Assembly: GCA_003313425.1 (NCBI GenBank)
Contig: NHZP01000039.1
Span: forward strand, 428,786-492,785
Reading direction: 5' to 3'
Length of the DNA: 64,000 nt
DNA from: Pseudopyrenochaeta lycopersici
Taxonomy: Eukaryota > Ascomycota > Dothideomycetes > Pleosporales > Pseudopyrenochaetaceae
Shown here: piece by piece, positions 19,761 to 31,065 of the stretch
How positions within the stretch are numbered: position 1 is the first letter of the stretch
Layout: each line of letters begins with the position of its first letter
The notes under the pieces: generated by a model
What the model was told of the DNA's origin: nothing
Seen by the model: only the letters and a program-made list of their open reading frames with translations
Databases searched by the model: none
Program-made: the position numbers and the translations under genes

Positions 19761-22700
19761 GTTGAGGTGGTTATTGATGTGTTGATCTAAATAGCAGGAG
19801 GTCGTAACGTCGTTCAACGGCGTGTCGTGTGCGGGAAAGGGGGGCGGTTAAGCGTGGGTGTGGTTGTTGAAAGGAATGACTGTGTGAGCGATGAGCAAGA
19901 CGGGCGTGAAAGAGTGAACGCGCGAATGCCTATACAACAAACGAGGGACAATAGGTTGAAATACGTTAGGCGGTGCGGTGAAGGGGAAAGAGAAAGGGCC
20001 AGGCACAGGACAAGAGACACCTCAGCCGGGCTGCCCCATCTCATCTCTTTCGGGACAAAAGGGGAATGGCGCGCTGCGGACAATCACCGTTGCTAATCTG
20101 GTCAGGACCAATTGGGTCTCGTGGCCGAAGAGTGGGGCCCCAGCGCCCCGGAAGCCTATTGGTGTTCCTGGCTCAGGTACGGCTTGGCCACCAAGTTTCA
20201 GAGCCCGGCACAGGCCCAGCGCCAACAACTGATGTGCGCAAAAAGCAAGCCCAAATCTTGCGGCGACGTGTTGGCGATGCATTTGCTGTTTTGCTGGGAC
20301 GCCAGCGACAACACAGCGAGAAGTTGTCGCTTCCAACCCTAAGTGTTGGCCGTCCACGAGCTATGGCGCGCAGTCCCCAAGCACGGCACAAGCTCAACAC
20401 TACCAGGGAACGAGATGATGGCCGCGCAATTGCGATCATCACTACAGTGGGGTCAGTCCGCTGTGATTGGGAGCAGGTGCATGCGTGTTCCTCTGGCCGC
20501 CGCGAACGCAGGTGGAGCAACTGACTCTTCCAGAACCTTTTCACATGGTCCGCCGTCGCCTCTGAGTCTGCCATTGCTCAACAAGTCCAGGCTTGCGGCA
20601 TCCATTCCACCGTCAGCTGCACACCCAAGTTCCTCGCAACGTCAACGGCGTCAATATTGTGCGATTTGGAGACCTTCCCCTCTCTCAAAATCCAACGGTG
20701 CATCGCAGCATGTGTTTGTCAGCCCAGACCGTCCTTCCATACAGTCGTGACGCAACCATAGCGTGCAACAGCATCCTTGATCTTCCCTGTTTCCCTCTGC
20801 AGCCACCTGCAGCTGCGCAGTTTATTCTCCACTCACAGATCACCTAGATGTGCCGAAGCAACGCCTGTGGAGCCCCGGCCGTGCTGCAAGGCAGTCGGAA
20901 CGATAAGGGTTTATCGCAACGTGGTGGAGTACACATGCACGAAGAAAATCTCGATTGCAATACCCGCCAGTCGGATGCCAGCTTAAACCATGTTGAGGAA
21001 AGCCTTGTGAGACGTGGTGGATTGCCGTTCGCTAAGAGTTGTCGAGATGCTCCTCCACGCTGGATCGGTAAGCGAGAAGTGAAAGTAAGTGTCTCTTACT
21101 CGTCGCTTTTCCTGCTGTCTTCCAATCGGCGCATGGGAATATGTGCAAATTCTTCCCTGTCGCCGACTTTCTTCCTCATTTCCTTCATTTACGTTTCTCC
21201 ATCGCACTACACATGCACCGTCGCCTCTCGGCACCTGTCTCGCCAATTCACATGTGTTGGACGCGGTGGAGAGACCTGCATCACGTCCTGGAACAGCACG
21301 CGCTCACTCGGGCCAAGCACAACAGATGAAACAACAAAAGATAGACAATTATCACCCCATATGCAGACCTCTTCTCATTCCTGCTGTCAGCCAGCAAGAT
21401 TCCTCTAAACGAAGTGTTTTTTTAGTCTATAAACACACGGCGTGTTCCTCCGTCTTACACTACCACACCCAGTGCCCGGATACTGGTCCATTGGACTACC
21501 GGTCCCGCTTCTGCATGCCTTCACTCGGCGAGGTACACCAATCAGACAATGAGCGCAACGCCATGACATGCAGCAGTTCAGACTCATGCAAGACCGGGCA
21601 AGCTTATCGATACGTAACAATTGGCTCATCAGCATGATGTCACGGCCAGTCATATTACACCTACCGCAATCTCTAGCCAGTTTACTTGCCTTTGGTAGCA
21701 CAGTGACTCCAGAGCTGTGAACTTGACATCTTCTCGCCCCCGTTTTATTGCTATAGACCAAACCCTTAGTGAGGAAGTTGTAAGACTGGAGCCGAATTTT
21801 CGACCGGTACCGAGAGTGTAGCGAGCATGGTTCGGTCAAAGTAGTCTTCTCCACTTGAATTCTCTTAGCTAAACGCAGTGGCAAACTAAAATTTGCAGCA
21901 ACTATCGCCAACAGAAGCGAATGAACTATCAAGTTACTCATTGCTGCAGCATTAGATCTCCTTTCCCATCCGCTGTAGTCTGGAACCGATTTCGCAAGAA
22001 CCCAAAGTTCCGCCGTAGGATATCGCGCGCGCAAAACAGAGTCTTTCTAGGCGTTCTCCCCAACCTACGCTTAGTCGCTCAACGTGTCAACAAAAAATCA
22101 TTCTTGCACAGTGAGAGGTCGCTTCATATGCAACAATTGACAACAATCGTTGCCACACTACCCCGGCTTGTCAAACCCTTGCTCTGTGCGGTTCCGCACG
22201 TGTTCTGTCGGGGGATTGTGCACGGGTGGTGCCTGTCGATCAAAACGAAACAAGTTTAGACATCCTGCCGATCTCTGATTCGCGGGGTTCGCGGCACTAG
22301 CATTGAATTTCGGACAGCTTGCTTGACATTGTGCGCTACAGAGGTTGAATGGCATTGTGCGTTCGTATATCTTGTGCATGGTGGTGAATGAGCGCACTGC
22401 AGTAGTCGTGATGGTGTTGCGTCGTGTTTGCTGGTTGCGCAGTCAATGCTACGTGATATAAATCATCATTACACATGCAATTTTCGTCTCACGCATCGCA
22501 ATGGTGTGCAAAAGTGGGGATCCAAGAGCACAAATAACATGAGCACAGTAGTTGTAGAATCAATGTATCATTCCTTTTCACAAGCCATTCACATGTGTGA
22601 TATAGTACAGCCGCACATCCACGTGCGTCGCTTCACATGTCCCTCCCACGCCTCACCATCATGTGAGACGGGGGTCGATAAAAGTCTTCTAATCCACCAA

Positions 22701-22920
22701 GCGCAGCAGTAGAAGCGAACGGACGTCCGAGACCAGCGGTGAGCCTATGGGTATCTCGAAACATATGAAGAAAAATAGTCGTCAAGCCCTCTCGCTCTAT
22801 GCACATGGAGCCGTCGTTGCGCAAATGGGTTATGTATAAGGGGTGTCCTGTATCCAACAGAAAAGAGAAGTGAACGCCGTAATATGCATGGTAATCAAAT
22901 GTGCAAAAGGAAAAAGTGTG
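19761..22920. other. 3.2-kb gene-free stretch
   Basis: Flanked by the 5' end of the secreted-protein gene and the 3' end of the KCH gene, both on the minus strand. Frames up to 209 codons occur but have no family resemblance, irregular composition and heavy overlap on both strands. The 20.0-20.6 kb part is rather GC-rich. It probably contains a long promoter and perhaps non-coding transcripts. Confidence 0.4.
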
Positions 22921-24926
22921 CTAGTTGCCGTATCCATTGTCATAGCCTCGAGATGCCGAAGATGGAGTTTGGCTCCGTGGTGCAGAAGATGGCGTGTAGC
23001 TCCGCGGCGCAGGCCCTTGGTTCCAGCTTTGCTGAAGAGGTGCCGTCGCACTGCGTTGTTGTTGAACCGAGCCGTTCATGCCTCGGTTAGGGAAAGGTTG
23101 TGACGCTTCACGACGTTGGATGGCTGACTGCAGGCTTGCAGGTAGTCCTGGCCGTGGTGGCGCCGTCCCTGCTCGTGGTTGAGATGGTAAGCCGGCCGGT
23201 TGGGACATCGCTGGAGAACCAGCCCTCAAAGCACTGGGGAGTTGGGGAGGTTGGTGTTCGTTTGAGTCGTTTGAGTTCGCATAGTAGTGCCGTGAAATGT
23301 TGTCCGATGGGGTCGTATCGACAGGTGACAATTCGTAGGCAGGGCCCATCTGTGGCCCGCGGCTGTCGAAGGGACTGAATTCAGGATACGTTCGATTCGC
23401 TTGAGATGACGGTGTATCTCGCAAGTCACCAGGCAGCGGCGAGATGAGCTGAGGGTCAGACTCGTAACGGCCGCTTGAGTAGCTGGTGTCAACAGGGGGA
23501 AGGAGTGGTCCACGAGGTGGCAGCGGAGACGCTCGACCTTGAGACATTGGCGAGAATGGTCGACCAGATGAGCCATACGGTCGAGAAGGCGACTCGCCAA
23601 AGTAGTCACCATTTCGGTCAAGGGGAAGAGCCATGCCCATGCCACCAGCTTGACTCAGGAGCGGCGCATTCGAGCCATAGCTAGTAGTCGAGAAATTTGT
23701 GCCTTGGGTGTTAGTCCTGGCTGGAATACCAGGCCTCTCATTCAGCGTGGGTAAAGATGGTTTCATCATGCTTCGATTGGTGTTCACTGTGTTCATCGTG
23801 TTTGATCTTGACGGTGCGTTGGATGTGTATGGCGGGAGCGTCGTGTTCGTGCTCATAGTGTCTGATCGTTGCAGCGAGTAGATGGTAGAAGTATCATCAT
23901 CATCACCTCCTAGCTTCGGTAGCGTAGGCCGTGTTTGTGAAGGGTCAAGGGCGCCTTTCTTAATGGCCTTCTGCTCCTCTTTCCTCCTCTGCTGGTCTTG
24001 CTTCTCGATGGCTTTCTTGATTTTCTTGCCCACAATACGCTCCAGACGAGTCTCGACTTTCCGGCGACAGTACTGGGTCAAGGAGCCATCTGCTCGAGGA
24101 ATGTAGTGCCAAAGGAAGAAGATATAGAACAAGGCGGAGATGATCAAACCCAAGGCAGCGATGACCCAGATAACCAGTGAGAACAACATGGTGAAGTAGA
24201 TAACAGTCTCTTGTTTGTTGCCTTTTTCGATCATAACCTTGATGTTGACGAAGAATTGCTCAAAGCCGGAGCGGTCGTCCGAGGCGTGATCGCCAATTGG
24301 GAGAAGTTGAGCTTCCATGACAGCGTATAGGGTCAGAGCATTAATAGCGATACGAGGTCCTTGGGCAATGATGATGAGCAGAGCGCTCTTGAACTGAAAG
24401 TAGACACCAAGGGCGATATAGTTGGCGCCCTTCTTACTCTTGGTCAACTCGGCGAAAACAAGGAAGCGTCGCCAGCCCTGGCCACTTTTGGTCAGTCGCA
24501 TACTCTGCAAGATAGCTGCCAGGGGCTCGAGGTAGCATTCGGTGACACTGCCTGACCGCATGACGCGCAGAGCCATGATCCATCGGTATATGAGGAAGAC
24601 GTAAGAGATGATGATGGTGATGGCGAAGATCCATTTGGCTACCTCAAAGGGAACCTTGGGCTTGACTTGGCTGGACCACTTGTTGAAGGCAAGGAGATTG
24701 ACGGCGGTGAAAGCATCGGCGGCGTAGACGGCGCAGGAAACAAATACGAGAATCCACAGCCAGACGTAGGAGAAAGGGGCGATACAGGAAGTCGACTTGA
24801 AGTCAGAGAGGTTCTGTGAAAGTCAGTATGAGGGTGTAGGCTTCTGTTCGGGAGACGCACAACATAGTCCCACTTCTGCTCCTCGGTCACCGTGACCCCC
24901 TTCTCGCGATCTCCGCAGCAACCCAT
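22921..24926 (-). CDS. Kch1-type fungal potassium transporter (KCH family)
   Basis: Two exons, 24926-24861 and 24813-22921, with a 47-bp intron, encode 652 residues. The start MGCCGDREKG offers a glycine for N-myristoylation next to two cysteines for palmitoylation, so the N-terminus may be lipid-anchored. The first 230 residues match the fungal KCH family: several transmembrane helices (about 32-60, 72-92, 125-160, 205-235), with conserved text such as RWIMALRVMRSGSVTECYLEPLAA between helices two and three and TQYCRRKVETRLERIVGKKI after the last. Yeast Kch1/Prm6 mediate low-affinity K+ uptake at the plasma membrane and help trigger calcium influx during pheromone or ER stress. The remaining 400 residues are a disordered cytoplasmic tail rich in serine, proline and arginine, a likely phosphorylation target. 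Confidence 0.88.
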
Positions 24927-27243
24927 GGTTGCGAGTGTTGTGTATTAGTCGATGTGTATTGTATCCGCTCAACGGTAGTGTATCCTGCAGTCCAGCTGTG
25001 GCTATAAGGAGTGGATGGGGCCGCTAGTGCATGTGCCGCGCCCAGAGAGCCGAAAGGAGGGTACAGAATGAGATTGAGAGAGTGTCGTGGTCGTGGTGGT
25101 GGGGACAGACCGGCTGCTCACCACTAGCAAGCAGTGAAAAGAGTGACAGGTGGCGCTGATGTTAGGCAAGCGGACAATTGAGGCTGATGCCAGGGGTCGA
25201 GTGTCGTCCGTGTGCGTGGAGATTCAGAATGCTAGCAGAATGCCGTGCGCATGATGTGAAGACGAATATGGAGCACCTTGTGTCTGAGGTGCGCAGGGCT
25301 TGAAGTGCGATGGCAGCGGATCGCCCACGGCCGATGGACGTCACTCAGTATATGAGCACCGACAATAGCACTGTCGTCGTTGCGGCTTCTTTTCCCAGCC
25401 TTGCGGTGAAAGCGACCGTTGCGGTGAACAATTGGGCTTGGGTCCACGCGGGAAGGAGCGGCAGGCGCGATTGTGCACCGAGCGGAAGGCGCGAGGCACG
25501 TAGAATGCGAATGGCTTCCAGTAGGTTAAGGAGCGACGAGAAGGTCAACGCAGCGCCAGCGTCTACGTGTTTGCTGGGAGAGCGCAAGGCGAGCACGAGT
25601 GGTGTTAGGGAGCGCTCGTTCACGTCTGGGGATCTGGTGTTGCACCCCGTCCCTGCGCCAGCGGCTGCTCGGATGGCCTACTTGCAGCTCATTGGGTCGT
25701 GCGCATTCTTTGCGTTTGGCCCCATGCTTCACCATGCCCAAACCGGCACCACGCTAGCCTGTTCCTCTTGATGAGTACGCTTGGCCTACCGAGCGTGTCC
25801 TGGGGTAAATTGGGAAACCAATCTAAGAAAGGCCCTATCATGGGCTTTGCTGACGGCCTGGCCGGCGCCATGGGGCATGTCATTTTAACATTACCATTCA
25901 CTACGAGCAGCACGCGGGAAGGAATCTAAAAACGAGCCGCTCATTAAAAGGGCGTGCTCGTGATTGTACAGTTGCCCGTACGGGCGGCTGGTGCATATCC
26001 GTGTTACCGAACCCTCGAGATCGTCCCTTGTGCCACATTCCACGTCTGAGGCCTCAACTTGGCCGAACGTCTGCGGGAACCAAAAGCAACCCGGATTTCG
26101 TCATACAGAACACGGCCCATTCTTTGGGAACGTCGGCTGCTTCAGCCTCAAGAGGCCGGAGTATTTCGAAACAAAACATTCTTGCCACTTTCAACTGGTC
26201 AGCTGCATGGTTCCCTAGCGGCATAAACCAGAAATCGCGCTATTATGCGGTCCAATCTCTCTCCACAATTACTTCGATCTGCTATGAACCGCGTCGTCAG
26301 CAACCCGGAGCGCTACCTTAAATGTACTTGAGCATCATGCAGACCATCTGTAGTTGTGCCGTAAAGGTAGAACTATGTCATTGTCGTACGCTTGTTGGCC
26401 CCGTATTATCTTGAAACCTCTCATACCCTGCTTCTTCCCTTCGGCTATGCTTACGATAGAGTACGGAAAACGCCGGAAAAAACAAGCTGTTCCTATACCC
26501 TTTCAGATAGAGTACTTCCGGTTTATTTACTCGGAATTTAATGACTCGGCAAGAACATGCTGTATTGATTGACAAGCTGCTTAAGATTCCTACTCGGCTT
26601 CGGCAGTGATTCCGATAGTTTCTTCATTCATGCGCACCAACACTTCAACGACTCAGTACGCCTGACGTCCGAGCATGCTGGAACCGTTGGCGAACGAGAA
26701 AGAACTTGACATTCGCAGATGAAGAAGGTATCCAGATACGATGACGCGGCTGTAAAGACATATGCCCGGATAAGTGTCTCCCGCTTGTCCTTGAAGCGGG
26801 TTTTGGTGGTTCGAATGTTCTTCATGACAACCCTCAGTACTTGTCTAATTGAGAAACATATCAAAGTAGGTGTGTTCCAGGTTTAGTCACTTCTCACCGA
26901 GAATGTGAACTGGTGTCATCCGACCAGCAAATACCTTGTGCTTGGAGCCTTAGTTCTCGCACGAACCTCTTTCAATCGATCTCAGACGAATGCACGATTC
27001 TTAAGCAAACTCAAACGATAGCTCCATGTATTACTAGAATACCTCCGTTTGCCAACTAGTGAGGACCAGCACTATCAATCTACATAGTCTTCCTAAGATG
27101 TCGTACACCCTGTGTTTCTAATGAGAGCATGGGTTTGAACTGGCCAACTAGATCATGGGTTACGCAATTCTGCTCCGTGGGGCCCACCATAATTGAATTC
27201 GCCCCATGTACGTTTCGAATGATGGCAGCCTCAAAGTATGCTT
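24927..27243. other. 2.3-kb gene-free stretch
   Basis: Lies between the KCH gene start and the 3' end of the broken MDR gene. An open frame of 153 codons (25310-25771, +) has no recognisable domain and sits in the KCH upstream region. From 26.0 kb on the sequence is AT-richer. No tRNA, repeat or transposon was identified. Confidence 0.4.
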
Positions 27244-28413
27244 TTATTTCTTCACTTCACTTGGCGTATCAGCAATCCTGTACACCAATTTCTTCGCGCT
27301 GACTTTGTTCTCGTATAGCCTCCTCACACCATCACCAACGCTCTCTAATCCACCCGGCATAATCTCGAACGGATGCCCCGTTAGTTTTCCTTCCGCTAGC
27401 AACTTGCTCATGTATCGATAGTAGATATATGCAAAGTCTCCATCTTTCTTCGCCGCTTCTTCGGTACGGAACGTGTGCTTGGCCCCATATGCACTGCTCA
27501 CGAATGTACGTGAGAACTGCACATTGTCTGGGAAGCCCCAATCTTTCGGACTACCGTAGTCATTTCCAACAGGGTTGCCGGATGGAGGATCAACCATGTT
27601 CATGTGACCACCTGCGTTATTGCCGTTTGCTTCATCGGTGAGAACGCGAATTATATTCTTCCAGCTGCCATGGCTGGAAATGGCGTCGAATGCGTGCTTG
27701 AGAGTTCTTCCCTCAAGCGCTGCGAGAATGTCAGGAACAATGTCTTGCCCGTCATTCTTGCGGTAGTCTATAATGTGTGTGGCAGCATTCATGCTCTTGA
27801 CAAAGTCGTACCGTTTCCAGCTACAGTGATGATGGGACTAAACCCACTGAGCTTTGCAAACTTGAGTGCAAATGCTCCGACTGCTGATGCACCACCATAG
27901 ATTAACACAGGCGTGCCTTTGGCCTCTCTGTTGGTTGACCATGGAACAGGTAGACTGAGGTGCTGATATAACGCCAACGCAGCAGTCATAGCGGCAAGTG
28001 GCATAGTAGCACCTTCCTCAAATGTCACATTCTGTGGCAGCTTGAAAGTGGTACTGGCGGGGGCGATGGCGTATTCTGCGTAACTGCCGTGGGGAGTGAA
28101 CATACGGTGAAACGCAGCTACACGGTCCCCAGGCTGGTACTCGTAGACATTGGAACCAACAGCGTGGACAATTCCGGAGATGTCGTCGCCCTGGTTAATA
28201 CCTTTCTCGACGCCATGACCCTTTGAAGCTTTCCAATCTTTTGGGTTGGAGTCGGTTGCGATAACTTTGATCAGCACGTCATCGGGGCCAGGTTTACTAA
28301 GAGAAGTCAGAACATTAGCAGAAGAGCATTATGGGGTGGTGAATTCACGGAATGGGGACGTCGCGGCGGGTAGCTTTGACCTCTGGCTGGCCACTGATGG
28401 TGTATTCGAACAT
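27244..28413 (-). pseudogene. MDR-family oxidoreductase with a single-base frameshift
   Basis: Exon 1 (28413-28349) and exon 2 (28296-27244) flank a 52-bp GTGAAT...TTAG intron. The protein starts MFEYTISGQPEVKATRRDVPIPKPGPDDVL (shown here only up to the intron region) and follows the quinone-reductase branch of MDR enzymes: DSNPKDWK, GDDISGIVHAVGSN, GDRVAAF and the nucleotide loop YGGASAVGAFALKFAKLSG. Right after PIITVAGNGT the frame ends in TGA; the family sequence continues in another frame as DFVKSMNAATHIIDYRKNDG and runs to the normal C-terminus. The exons sum to 1118 nt, one base short of 373 codons, and the break sits at 27807-27808 (one base missing between the Thr and Asp codons). Both halves are well preserved, so the lesion is recent or a sequencing deletion. 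If real, the enzyme loses the C-terminal half of its Rossmann domain. Confidence 0.85.
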
Positions 28414-29614
28414 TGTGTGTATGCTTTGTCGAAAGAGTCCCGCTGAGATGGTGAAATTGCTGCTAATGACAGGGCGCTTGCGGACTATGATACAAGAATT
28501 TGGTGTCGCACGAGCTAATGTTAATGGGAGTGCTCGATGAAATAGTGCTGATCTGAACATGTTCCTAAATCTGTCGCCTCACTCCCACTTCGATAGATAT
28601 ATCCTGTCAGCCGTCCCAGGTTGCCCAACTTTGCCAATAATACGACATTTCGACATGCCTCTCGAGTTGTCTTTCTAACGCATTTTGGCGTATAATTCGG
28701 TCTGCGTCGGACCGTAATGAGCTTAGAGGTTAGATTTGTAACCAAGAGCCGCGCTCGGGACAAACTCGGGGTTGTGGCGTGATTGACAATGTAAGGTTTG
28801 TATAGTGAGTCAGCAGCCTCATGGCTTAGAAGGTAATTTCTAGACAGCGATAGAGCGGCCGATGCATATTCTGCGAAGATCACAGGTAGACTTCGGAATG
28901 TGACTATATGTGTTTTGTTCAATATTAGAAAAATGGTCGATCGTTATTGCCTAACTCGGGTGTGTTGAATCATCTTGCGAGGTGTCATTGAAAGGTGATT
29001 TCAAATTGACCGGTTTTCCGGCATATACTGACTTCCAAATATGGAAATAAAATAAGATAATGCCAGACAGGTACCGTCACGAGCTATGTTCGTGGGAAAT
29101 ATGGTCGCTCCATTTAATGAAATCGCGCGTACAAACATATCCCCTTCTCACATCCTAACAGCGATAGTTTTTGGTTCGAAAGGTACCTCTGAGTGAAGAA
29201 TCGATTTGCTTACAGTGTAGAAAACATCAATATTTTGGAGGATCAAGAATCTTCACACTAGACTTAGTAACGACGTCTCATTGGAGGAGCTTTAATAACG
29301 ACGTCATACATTCTCTTGACGCCTCCAGCCACTACCCACATACAACTTGGCTCACACCGCTTGAAACCAGAATATGTAGCGCCTTTCGAAAAAGCCACGA
29401 GTTTCTTGCCAAAATGCGCCTTCAGAGCAGTCATTCGTTGCCGTGCTGGTCATCCAGTCTCTGAGCGGTGCCAAACTCATATTACGCTCTGTTAAGTGTA
29501 CTCCCATTCGCTCGCCATCTTCATACCAGGCGCGATATCAAACCTCCTACCAAAACATAAATCCAGGCTTGTCTCGTTCTACAGTATCTCCTAGGTGGAG
29601 AACTCCAGGACGAG
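28414..29614. other. Divergent intergenic region, 1.2 kb
   Basis: Between the broken MDR gene (-) and the DUF1769 gene (+). Two AACGACGTC motifs at about 29270 and 29298 resemble CRE/ATF half-sites and lie about 320-350 bp upstream of the DUF1769 start. No coding sequence was recognised. Confidence 0.4.
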
Positions 29615-30944
29615 ATGTCTGATTCTAATAATGTCGTTGACCCGGCGGCACGAGATAAATATCTCCTTGAAGGTTCTGAATAGCACACTTTCCCCAATTT
29701 TCCATACCTGACGGCTTCTAGTAACCGCCGGGTCTTCATACGATGCCTCTTCTCACCAGCAAGTGCCCGTGAATGGCCCCAATGTTACCTGCGTTGACGG
29801 CAATGTCGTCACGGCCTGGATCCGAATCAGGATCAAAGATTATAATGGCCTACCTCCAGACTCACCAGTTTCGTCAAATTACTTTGACCACAGACTACAT
29901 ACATCCGACCGTTACAGTATTGCCTTCTCCTTTGTCCCAAAAAGCAATATTTCTGGTGACGACTTAGTCATGGGCTTCGACTACGACCACTCGATCAAGC
30001 ACCAACTCCCACCAGGCTTCAAATACGCCATGAAGATTGCCACAAGTCTGTTGGACCCTGGGTTGTACTCCGATCCGTACTCTGACGAGCCGTATCTGTA
30101 TGGACCAGCTCTATCGAGTTTCTTCGCATTCCGAATCGGTGAATTGATAGACAAAATCCCAGCAGACAAGCAAATCACAAACTTGAACAAAGAAGGAGAT
30201 GGCGTCATCGAAGAAGGCGCAGACGGCAGCGGGCAGAGCGTCAGAAAAGACCAAAAAATACCCTCAAAATGGAAGAAACGTCGAAAACACTTTCTCAACG
30301 CTCAAGCCCTGTCCAACTTCACTTTCGAAAAGGGCCGTATGTATCACGCAGATTTCTTCAATCCTCACCTCGACTTTGCGAACTTTTCACTGCGGCTGCC
30401 AGGGCTCTCAATCTCAGTGGCGAAATATATCGACGAGAAGACCCATCATTTGAGATTTGTGCTCAAAACTAGGGCGACAGAGGAGGTATTGTTCGTGGTG
30501 CTTTTCAAGTTATTGTTTGGGAAGGAGTTGGATGAAAGATTGGAAAATGGAAAAACTCAGGAGCAGATGACAAGTGACCCAGCTGTTACCACTAAAGGGC
30601 CTAAGACGGATAATAGAGACCATGAGGATTTGCGGACACGGACTGGGGAGGTCAAATCTCCATCGCAACAATACGAATCTTCATCGGCAGAGCTTGATGA
30701 TGAAGATGCAGGTGACCAAAGCATTTCTGGCACTGCAACCGCGGCGATGTCGACCCTTGCAGACTCGATATACGCTGCGTACGCCGCATTGGGCATTGCC
30801 AATTCATTCTCATCATCCGATTCTGAAACTCCAAGCAGAAGCGCTTCACCAACTCAGTCCAAGAGCACATTAGAGTCCGAGATTGATGCCTTGGATGACG
30901 CGACCGTCGAGCAGTACCTGCAAAGTCGACAAGGGAACCCCTAG
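29615..30944 (+). CDS. DUF1769 family protein (Duc1-like)
   Basis: I build this gene from two exons, 29615-29672 and 29722-30944, with a 49-bp intron that has a GTTCTG donor and CTAG acceptor; the product is 426 residues. Without the first exon the family's opening segment is lost; joining gives DKYLLEVTAGSSYDASSH, which matches the start of DUF1769 proteins. Conserved blocks follow: IRIRIKDYNGLPPDSP, YSIAFSFVPKSNISGDDLVMGFDYDH, LPPGFKYAMKIATSLLDPGLYSDPY and YLYGPALSS. Later come ADFFNPHLDFANFSLRLPG and a disordered acidic, serine-rich C-terminus. The fission-yeast member Duc1 acts at the plasma membrane/ER contact region and in cytokinesis, probably through phosphoinositide binding. That role is carried over by family and not shown here. 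The 3' end converges on the fumarate reductase gene, 121 bp away. Confidence 0.85.
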
Positions 30945-31065
30945 TGAAGGACCCAGGAGGCGCCTTGACGATATGAGGACACGAATTGAGCATGCGAAAT
31001 TGACGGGACGAAAATTCATCGAAATCCAGTGCATTATTTTACAGTCTCATTTGATCAACGACGAC

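Noticed and set aside
21405..22034. 209-codon minus-strand frame in a gene-poor gap
   Set aside because: No domain, irregular composition, many rare residue runs and no splice logic; likely chance.
25310..25771. 153-codon + strand frame upstream of the KCH gene
   Set aside because: Arginine/alanine-rich without domain or signal; sits in the promoter region, with competing frames on the other strand.
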